Positions 11,645 through 20,800 of a DNA stretch of 64,000 bases are shown piece after piece. The stretch's first letter is position 1. The number at the start of each line of letters is the position of its first letter. A model generated the notes under the pieces. The model saw only the letters and a list, made by a program, of their open reading frames with translations, had not been told where the DNA came from and did no database searches. Both the position numbers and the translations under genes were made by a program. Source of the DNA: Notolepis coatsorum (lineage: Eukaryota > Chordata > Actinopteri > Aulopiformes > Paralepididae); assembly GCA_963971535.1 (NCBI GenBank), contig OZ020599.1, forward strand, positions 98,232,356 to 98,296,355, read 5' to 3'.

Positions 11645-11725
11645 CCCCTGGAAGACTTGTGCCCACTTTGTGGAAGCTAATGGGGATCCAAATAAAGATA
11701 GATAGATAGTTAAATAAATAAATAA
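11645..11725 (+). repeat. LINE 3'-end remnant with GATA/AAAT runs
   Basis: GGAAGCTAATGGGGATCCAA, then ATAAAGATAGATAGATAG and AAATAAATAAATAAAC, resembles the terminal part of a fish LINE with a simple-sequence tail. No coding portion is present. Confidence 0.4.
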
Positions 11726-11727
11726 AC

Positions 11728-12610
11728 AACGCAAGAGACACTGGTATCGAATCCGGCTGTCAGCGTTGCCTCCGGCTTGGCCGGCCGTCATACTGGCTCA
11801 ATTGGCAGAGTCAGCGGAAGGGAAGCCGGTGAGGATGGGTCCGGGTCGTTGTAAACAGCGACTCCTACAGTTCGGTCGGGGCGCCTGCACAGCGAGGGAA
11901 GGATCTGGAGGGAGGTAGTGTGACCTTCCACACGTTACACTCTCCCAGTGAGTCCGCGCTGCCAGGTGAAAAGAAGTGGTGGGCTGGGTACACATGTGTC
12001 GGAGGAAGCATGTGATAGTCTCCGCCCTCCCAGACCGACGGTATTGGGTAGAGTGCGCAACGACCAGGAAGCCTGAATTCTTTCCCCAATACATTTTCAG
12101 TTCCGCGTTCGCCTTCTGCGCTCTGATTGGCCACTGACGTTTCTGGTCATGTGACATGTGCGCCCAATCGTGTGACGGCAAGTTCTTTCGACGGTTAAGC
12201 TTAGGCACTCTTTCGAAGTTGGTTAAGGTTAGAGTTTGTCTACGAGCAGGGCGATAGAACACCAGCCCTGATTCCAAACTCTAACCTTAACCAACTTCGA
12301 AAGAGTCGCCTAAGCTTAACCAGTGATAAACTAGGCGTTAGGTAGTTTGCACCCTGTTAGACCCGGAAATGGGCAAAGACACAGCTCGTCACATGATTGG
12401 GCGCACATGTCACATGACCAGAAACGTCAATGGCCAATCAGATCGCACCAGAAACATCCGTGGCCAATCAGAGCGCAGAATGCGAACGCAGAACTGGAAA
12501 TGTATTGGGGAAAGAATAGACGCGACCAGGAAGGGGATTGGGAATTGGCATAACGACTAACATTGGGAGGGGAGAAAAACGGAAAAAAAGAAGGGGGGAA
12601 AGATTAAAAA
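11728..12610 (+). mobile_element. SINE family A, copy 4, split by a foldback element
   Basis: The SINE 5' part (11728-12071, slightly truncated head, B-box-like GGTATCGAATCC) and 3' part (from 12523, ending near 12610 with GGGGAGAAAAACGGAAAAAA) are separated by a foldback insertion at 12072-12522. CGACCAGGAAG is duplicated on both sides of that insertion (12061-12071, 12523-12533). Confidence 0.75.
12072..12522. mobile_element. Foldback element with long inverted arms, Mutator-like
   Basis: Arms running inward from TTCTTTCCCCAATACATTT at both ends are inverted copies of one another over most of their length. An inner palindrome (GGTTAAGCTTAGGC at 12195 against GCCTAAGCTTAACC at 12309) continues the fold. 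A flanking duplication of about 9-11 bp would fit a Mutator-like foldback element. The superfamily call is inference; no coding capacity is present. Its core (CTCTAACCTTAACCAACTTC) is shared with the left end of hAT-1 at 3350. Confidence 0.6.
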
Positions 12611-13195
12611 ATTTAAAATTTAATTTTAATATAATTATATATATATATATATTTTTATAAATAAATAAAACATGCTTCCCCGACAGGTACAACCAAGCTA
12701 ATAGTCAGAATATTCTTTGATACACTGTAGATATTGAGTTATTGTTTTCAAAAGCAGTTCACATACACAACCTTGAGGATTTTTCTAATCTTTGTGTGTG
12801 TGTGTTATTTCACCAGAACATACGTAGGTATTTACTGTCTGGTGGCACTGTAGTCTGGGTGATACTGAGCTCACAAATATTTCTAGGAAGCAGCTTGAGC
12901 TGTAGGCGTAGAGGTTTCATGCTGACAGTCTACAATGTTAGTTGACTGATTTGTTAAATTTTCTAGTCCAAAAATCATAGCCTATCTATCCATTTAGACG
13001 GGCAGGACCTTAATCAAAATGATAATAACATGTATCGTACAATAACACAGTTTGTATTGTATTGGTTTGTTTTAAGGCTTCATTTGCTGTTTTATGTGTC
13101 AAAGTGAGAACTTATCTGAGACATTATTTGTCATTATGTAGGTTAACACAGGCTCAACAGTACAATGGGAAATGTATTTGACAAGAGAAACAGCT
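12611..13195. other. No recognisable gene
   Basis: AT-rich DNA with a short TA run at 12636-12652 and a TG run near 12797. No frame, RNA gene or repeat boundary is supported. Confidence 0.4.
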
Positions 13196-13199
13196 CAAC

Positions 13200-13665
13200 A
13201 GACTCAGCTCTCATATAAAGATAAAAAAGATAAAGAAAAAAAAAATATATATATAAATGGCATAAGTAAATGTGCCATGAAGCAATACGTAAAACGTATC
13301 AAGTGACATAAGGAAAATATAAAGTACAACACTATATACATATGTGAAAAGGGATTTGTGTGTAGAGTAAAGTGTGTACATCAGTAGATTGCACAAATTG
13401 AATGGGAGAAATGAATGGAAATATGAGATATGAGAGAATGGAATGAGATAATAACTATAGCACTATATACATTATGTATAACGGGGATTTGTGTGGAAAA
13501 AAGCAAAGTGATGTGTAGCAGTCCAGGTTAAATAGCAGTAGTTGTGGGCTTGATTTAGAATATTTATGTGAACATTGTAAACATTGCAGGTTCATGAGTT
13601 GAGAAGCCTGATGGCCCGTCGTAAAAAGAGACTTTGAGTCTGGTGGATACTGGTGTACTGGATAC
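13200..13665. repeat. Dispersed repeat with LINE-like 3' phrase
   Basis: Contains GAGAAGCCTGATGGCCCGTC and AGACTTTGAGTCTGGTGG, phrases found repeatedly in teleost interspersed repeats. The motif GCACTATATACAT occurs twice upstream (13329 and 13459), suggesting internal duplication. Its edges are unclear. Confidence 0.4.
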
Positions 13666-13734
13666 TTGTTTAATAAATAGAATGTAACATAGTAATACTA
13701 GAAATAGAATAATGTAGCCATGGTGGTATGGTCC

Positions 13735-13850
13735 TTGATACTACACACTCCGCTACGGTAGGTGGCGGTATGCACTTAGCTATATGTTGCTTTGGCGGTA
13801 AACACAAAGAAGGAGAAGAAGAAGAAAATACAATAACAAAAGAAGAAGAA
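13735..13850 (+). promoter_or_regulatory. Probable TAF11 promoter-proximal region overlapping a repeat remnant
   Basis: ACACTCCGCTACGGTAGGTG, then GGCGGTAAACACAAAGAAGG and a purine AGAAGAAG run, resembles a dispersed teleost sequence often seen close to promoters. It lies just upstream of a plausible untranslated first exon of TAF11. No TATA box is convincing. The assignment as promoter is inferred from position only. Confidence 0.3.
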
Positions 13851-13965
13851 CACCAGTCTCCTCTCAAACGTAGCTTAGCCAAGTTATTCAGTTAATAACA
13901 AGTGCTTCAATTATTCGACGTTATATTGTTTGTGCGCGACACGCGACTCTGATATCACCTTATTG
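13851..13965 (+). other. TAF11: Possible non-coding exon 1 of TAF11
   Basis: The coding start lies in an exon with its own splice acceptor (GGATTTTGCAG ending at 14641), so at least one upstream untranslated exon is needed. A good candidate ends at 13965, where ACCTTATTG is followed by the donor GTATGT. The transcription start is not determinable from sequence. Confidence 0.35.
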
Positions 13966-14436
13966 GTATGTCACTGTTTAATGGTATATTAGTCAACTGT
14001 TTTGGAAATGCAGGGGTTGTTGTGGGAATTCGTTACTGTTTGTTAGCCCAGTTAACTGTTAGCTGACCAGCATTGCTAACGTACCCTGTCTCTGCTGTAG
14101 CTGCCCTGGTACTTTATTGTGTTTACTGCTAATCAAACAGCTGCTTGTCACAAGCACAACTAGTAAGCATATATTATTAGTTGGTTAGATCTACCCATGT
14201 AAACATTTATGGACATTTGCTTTGTTGGTTGTAGCCAAATCGTTCTATTATATAAGTGTAGCTAACGTTACCTACCTAGTAAACTGGCTTGCTTGTTCAA
14301 GTTGTGTTTTATATAATGTACATTAAAGGTGAAATGCTTGATTATGCCTGATAATGTGCTTCATACAGTAAAAAGAGAAGTCCAAACACTATACACAATA
14401 TACAAAACTAAAGTACAACCTCGGACATATGATGAA

Positions 14437-14573
14437 TTGAAAATGGGGGACCCTGATGTAAACAAGACTAAAGTCTTTCTCTGGTCTGCATCCCCTTAAC
14501 AATTGTATGTATTGAGCTGTACTGTACTGTACCCATTCTGCAATCTGTTAATAATGTTTTCAATCAATCAATC
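14437..14573 (+). mobile_element. LINE 3'-end fragment (tail repeat copy 3) in TAF11 intron 1
   Basis: Same family as 898-1031 in the opposite orientation, ending CAATCTGTTAATAATG and TTTTCAATCAATCAATC at its 3' end. It lies about 70 bp upstream of the acceptor of the first coding exon. Confidence 0.6.
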
Positions 14574-14641
14574 ACCTAAAGTACAAAATGCAAACGTTGT
14601 GTCCTAACACCAACACACAGGGGCTTCTCTGGATTTTGCAG

Positions 14642-14848
14642 AATTAAAAGCGGCTACCCACTGGGGACCGGTTGACAATGGCGGACCCTGCACGCATCAA
14701 GCCTGAAAACATAGCCGAGATGGTATCTTCATCCAAGGAGGAACAGCCCGAGTCTTCGGAGGACACTGAAGATGGGCCGGTGACGGATAAAAATGAAGAC
14801 GAATCAAAAGACTCCTCTACTCTAGAGCCCAGACAGGAGGGTGCAACG
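14642..14848 (+). CDS. TAF11: TAF11 exon 2 (5' UTR end plus residues 1-57)
   Basis: The acceptor is TTTTGCAG ending at 14641 and the donor GTGAGT follows 14848. Translation begins at 14678, so 14642-14677 is untranslated. It encodes the acidic N-terminal tail starting [15 protein letters not shown] and ends in phase 0. Intron retention would run on for 73 codons before a stop at about 15071, which explains the longer open frame here. Confidence 0.93.
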
Positions 14849-17800
14849 GTGAGTTATCCCTCTCTTGGACTGGGAGTGGGTTCATACAACTCGCTAGATG
14901 TTCCCTGTGTTAACACTTCCTTTGATCAAACCTCCTTCCAATTTGCTGCTCCCAGCAGTTGGAACGAGACTAACAACACTTTGAAAATGGACAATTTGAT
15001 CCCCCTCACTACTTTTAAGGACTCTTATCAGAGCTTTTTACACACACCTGCAAACTGTCACCCGGCCTTTTAACTGTAATTTGTCTGTTCTGCTTCATGT
15101 ATTATATAGCTTCGCTTGTCATTAAATGTTGTGTGTTTTAATTATTTCCCTTAACTCATGTGATGTATGTATCGTTTGTCTCTTTTCTATTTTATTTGAT
15201 TAAATATGTTTGTCCCTGTTACCCTTCGAGAGGCCCTTTTTATCCTCTCGCCAGGCCGTCATTGTAAATAAGAATTTGTTCTTAATTGACCTGCCTTGTT
15301 AAATAAATGTTAAATACAAAAATAAAATAAGTCTGGTCCAACTGTCATGGAGTCAAGTCAAGTCCCAAGTTCCAGTATTGTACTGGACTAGTTGAGTCAC
15401 AATCTAGCCCTAGAAGGACTGATATTCCATACAATGCAAGGCCCTTTGGTCTTCTCCCCACAATCATGTCCAGAGGTCTATAATGAACAAAACGAGTATA
15501 TATAACAAGTATACCCCAAAACCTCGAGTATTATAACAACGATTATATTAATAACTGATTTATATAGCACCTTTCAAGAAACCCAATGATGCTTTTGTAC
15601 GCTTAAAAAAATTATATATTGCTCGCCTAGTGCAGTTTTAGAAGGTGCCATTTTTTAAGTGTCTGCAACGTTACTTGACTTATCTCGAGCCCCGCCCTCT
15701 TTTCTTGACCCTCCAATCACAACTGTCTCTTCCCTCGGACAAACAGGACGAGTCTATGGCCGGAGAAGATGACGAGGCGGCTCAGGCTGCCAAGAGACTG
15801 AAAGCAGACCCGGAGAAGAAGAAGGAGAAACGTCAAAAGGTTGACGAGGACGAGATCCAAAAGATGCAGTAAGTGTGAGAAAGAAAGACGACCCTTAAAG
15901 GACCATACCAGTCTAATTTTGTCTTAATAAGTGGCGATTGCCTCCATCTTTAACAAGTTCTGTGTTTGTAGGTAATAATAATAATTTCTTCAATTTATAT
16001 AGCGCCTTTCAAAGCGCTTAACAGAAGAGGGAGACAAACTAAGATGAAGGACATCAGAGGGACATATACCTCTATCGTATAAAGAGGGAGACAAACTATG
16101 GGGAAGGAAATCAGAGGGACATATACCTCTATCATATAAAGAGGAGACAAACTAAGGGGAAGGAAATCAGAGAGACATATACCTCTATCGTATAAAGAGG
16201 AGACAAACTAAGATGAAGGACATCAGAGGGACATATACCTCTATCGTATAAAGAGGAGACAAACTAAGATGAAGGACATCAGAGGGACATATACCTCTAT
16301 CGTATAAAGAGGGAGACAAACTGGGGAAGGAAATCAGAGGGACATATACCTCTCATATAGAGAGGGAGACAAACTAAGATGAAGGACATCAGAGGGACAT
16401 ATACCTCTATCATATAAAGAGGAGACAAACTAAGGGGAAGGAAATCAGAGAGACATATACCTCTCATATAGAGAGGGAGACAAACTAAGATGAAGGACAT
16501 CAGAGGGACATATACCTCTATCGTATAAAGAGGAGACAAACTAAGGGGAAGGAAATCAGAGACATATACCTCTATCATATAGAGAGGGAGACAAACTAAG
16601 ATGAAGGACATCAGAGGGACATATACCTCATATAAAGAGGAGACAAACTATGGGGAAGGAAATCAGAGACATATACCTCCGAACTCAGGCCCACTGAACG
16701 CAGCCCGGGATTGGGAAATGCGGGTAGACCTCAGCCAGAGGCTTACCTTCCCATCTGAAATTGCAGCGACCAACCTGCGCCCAGACCTGGTCCTCTGGTC
16801 CAAATCTTGCCGGCGTGTCTTCATCGTTGAGCTGACGGTCCCATGGGAGGAAGCCATCGATGAGGCATTTGAACGGAAGAGGCTGCGATATGCCAACTTA
16901 GCAGCTGAAGCAGAGGGGCGGGGCTGGAACGTGAAGGTGTGGCCAGTGGAGGTGGGCTGCAGAGGCTTTGTAGCCAGTTCCACCACAAGGCTCCTGAAGG
17001 AAGTAGGGATCAGAGGACAGGCCCAACGAAAGGCAATCAAAGAACTTGCCACTGCAGCAGAACGGAGCAGTCACTGGTTGTGGCTGAAACGTAGAGACGC
17101 ATCATGGGCTGCTAAATGAACACGTGGTGCCACTGTGCGACACACACCCAGGCCTGATCAGCCTGTGGTGGGCCAACCTCGGCAGAGGGTGTATTGTGAT
17201 AAATGGCCGAAACACCCAATGAGGTCGGGGAACACAACTGAAGATGTGTCGTACTGGTGATCATCACGTGATCATTGCCAAATTCCACCCCACTCCAACC
17301 TCATTCAATTGTTGTGCTGAATATTTAGGGATCTTTAACAACTAGTCCTATTAAGAATCCTATCATATAAAGAGGGAGACAAACTAAGATGAAGGGAATC
17401 GGAGAGACATATACCTCTATCGTATAAAGAGGGAGACAACTATGGGGAAGGGAATCAGAGAGACATATACCTCTATCATATTGGATGTCTGGAGGGAGGG
17501 AGTTCCAGAGGGTGCGGGCGACAACACACAATGCTCTGGGACCGACAGTGCGCAGGCTGGTGGTGGGGATGGAGAGGAGACCAGAGTCAGAGTACCGCAG
17601 CCTCCGGGGTGGGATCTAGGGATGGAGGAGGTACGGTAGGTTAGGTACCGGGGGGCAAGGGAGTGAAGGGATCTGTAGGTGATGAGGAGGATCTTGAAGT
17701 CGATGCAGGACTTGACTGGAAGCCAGTGGAGGTGGATGAGGGTTGGAGTGATGTGGTGCCAGGACTTGGTGTGGGTGAGAACCCTAGCAGCTGAGTTCTG

Positions 17801-20800
17801 AACATATTGCAGCCTGTTGTATACAGTGTGTGTTTTAGCTGATATCATCAGCTTACCTTACTAAACACCCTTCACTGCTGTTGCTGTTGAAAAGGGGTGG
17901 ACAATACTCCACGAGACTTGAAGGTTGTTTGAAAGTTGCTAGGCACATGTAACTCAGCCTTCTGAAAACCACTGTACCGATATAAACCAGGGCTGCAACT
18001 GACGATTATTTTGTTATTGATTGATCTAAATGATTAATTTACCAGAAAAACAACAACAATTGATTCAGTTTGCAATTGAACACTTCAAAATGTATTGATG
18101 TGTTTTTCAAGTGCGGTACTACTATCCATAGTTGCCTCTCTGACACCACCTACTGAATACCCAGAGTCGATGAGCCATGATGTTTATTTATGTCTGTAAA
18201 TGCTGTGTAGTGTGGATGACTACTGTACATGAGTAGGGTGAGTAACCTACATGCCATTACTGCTTTTTATCTATTGACTCATTATAGCTACTTTATTATC
18301 TTGACATAATATAACACCCACCAGTTAGTATGACATTGTTTATCATTGCCTGTAGCTAAATGCTGAAAAACGGAACAAAATTGACTAAATTAAAAAGATT
18401 ACCAGCCAGAGACTTTTACCAGCCAAAAATAATAAATTGCTTTTTAGTATATCTCCATGTGTTATTATGTGTTATATCCCAGTGTTTCCCATTAATTACC
18501 TAGACTGGCGGGCCGCCACAGTCTAATTGGTCCCGCCACAGTTTTATAATTAACTAAAACATTTATTTTGTTTATAATTTCTTTTTTTAAATAATTGTTT
18601 TAAATATAAAGTTTGCCAATAGGGATGTATCAGTAGTATTGGCAGTGGTAGTAGTCGTAATAGTAATCCAGTATATTTTTATTTTTTCTAAGAAATAAAC
18701 CAGTTCAACACAGGTAACCACTTTTGCTTCATTTCTTTGATGGCTCAAATGTATGCTCTAGCCGATTTTGTTTTTTGAGCACAAAGTTCATCATGGATCT
18801 AGCCTCTTTATTTTGCTCTCAAAGTGCACCAGATTGATGCATTTAACTTTAAAACGTAAAAAAAAAATTTAAATGCTCCCGGACCCCCCTAGAGGGGCAG
18901 AGGTTCACCCACCACAGTCTCACAAAATCCTGTGGGAAACACTGTATCCACTCGACGCTATGTTATTGCTTGTGCCAGCACAGGGGATATGATTATAAAA
19001 AAATATATTATATATATACATGTGTAAATCAATATCTTCTTTAACTGGTTCCCGGCCAACCACGGACATGTCCGTGTTTCGGATCCAACGGTAGAGGGCC
19101 AACCACGGACATGTCCGTGGCAAGGTTGTTTTGGCTTTTATAACTGGGAAATCCTTTTGGGGATCCAACCGGCCCACGGTAAGATCTTTTTCACGTAAAT
19201 TACATGCTGATCAGGCCTTGTTATCATACTCAACCAGCCGATCAGCGAATGTGGCTACTGAGGCTAACACCGTTATTGGTAATCAATAATCAGAAACGAT
19301 GTCCCCCGCCCCCCCCCTTTCATGCATTCATGGTGGACCATGAATACCGACGATATGCATTTAGATTTTTAGCTCTAGCTTCTGTAGTGCCGAAACGCCA
19401 TTCGATTTAATGTTATTAGCTTAGCGCCCTGTATCTCGCCTTCCAGGAAATATACTAGACCAAATCCCATATAACGCTTATATTCAAGACGCTATAAAAT
19501 GGGAATGTATTGATGAAAAAATTATTTCTTTAAGCCATTTTGAAGGGACGGTTTATGGTGTCAATTGATAATGAGAATGGACAGATAGCAATACTATAAA
19601 GTATAGATTAGAGCTCTACAAACAGCCTCACGCACAATGCAAGTTTGTTTTGAAATACTGGCCGTATAGCGTGAGATTAGACGGCCCCCAACGGCCGGGA
19701 ATGTGTTAAAAAAATTAAATAAAAAAAGTACATTATCTTTAAAGGGGAACTATTTTACTATTTCTTTCACTATTTGGGCACTTTTACACAATTCCTGTGA
19801 GTCTATGGAACACCTCTGTAATATATATATTTTTTTTATTCATTGTTTTGTATTTCTAATCAAGTCCTCAAAAACAGCATTTTTCTACCTCAAGATCTCG
19901 AGCTGTTTTGAGCCTGGGCTCCTAAACCACTGCGCCGGGCCTGCTGAGCGTCGTGTTCGCCTGAACATTAACATGCAGCAGTGACTATATGACATCACAT
20001 ATAGGCACATTTTCAAACGACTCAGTTCAGTGAGGGTGAATTTTGTGAGAGGAGAATTGGAAGAATGCGCCAATATGAGAATTTTGAGACATAGATCATA
20101 TTAATATAAGTTCACATAGCTAGGAAACAATGCTAAACACTCAAAAAGGCCATTTATAAGATAGTTCCCCTTTAAGCTTATTCGCATCATAAATAGGCTA
20201 AATCTGAATACATTTTTATTATTAAAGACGGGATAGTTTTTAAAGGCAAATAGATTTGCTGTTATGTTTGGATTTTCTTCTTATTTCTGTTGCATATTTT
20301 TTACACTTGTTTTCATAGTTGGTTACTATTATTTATTGCCTAGTATATTGACTTTAATTTGTCAAATTGTAAAACACTTTGGATAAAAGCTGCTACCAAA
20401 ACATACACTTTCTACAGCTATGAACAGGACATTCTGTTAAAGGCGGGGACCATCTCTGGTAATGGCGAGACGGGTATGGTAATTGATTTAAAAAAAGGTT
20501 GTCTCTCATCTCTTGCCCTTGTGTGTTTTCCAGGGTCTTGGTCTCGTCCTTTTCTGAGGAGCAGCTGAACCGCTATGAGATGTACAGACGCTCTGCCTTC
20601 CCCAAAGCAGCCATCAAGAGGGTAAGATGATGACGTTACTTTATTGATCCCCTTGGGGACATTCAGGCATCATAGCAGCAGGGGAGGTACAGGTATGGGC
20701 AGGGTAATAGCAGAAGACATAATACAGGCAATACAATTATAGTACAGTAGAAAAGTAAAAATAGGCAGTAATTACAGGGTTCGCACAAAATGTCCAAATA

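Larger units (their letters stand above)
15973..17860 (-). mobile_element. 5'-truncated L2-type LINE with an expanded minisatellite in its 3' region
   Basis: On minus, 17848-17560 encodes an L2-like reverse transcriptase C-terminal part ([40 protein letters not shown]), after which the frame shifts. The 3' terminus at 15973-16020 reads GCTTTGAAAGGCGCTATATA followed by ATT repeats, the L2 ending shared with SINE family B. Between these lies a minisatellite, and a foreign fragment is inserted at about 16675-17345. The whole unit lies in TAF11 intron 3 and is antisense to the gene. Confidence 0.7.

Noticed and set aside
14849..15073. Continuation of the TAF11 first coding exon to 15073
   Set aside because: A consensus GTGAGT donor at 14849 and phase-matched exon 3 show this is intron. 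The extra residues have no TAF11 likeness.
15645..15746. 5' extension of TAF11 exon 3 in the same frame
   Set aside because: It is open but corresponds to repeat sequence (9352-9478 family). A phase-correct acceptor AG at 15746 joins TAF11-like residues on both sides.
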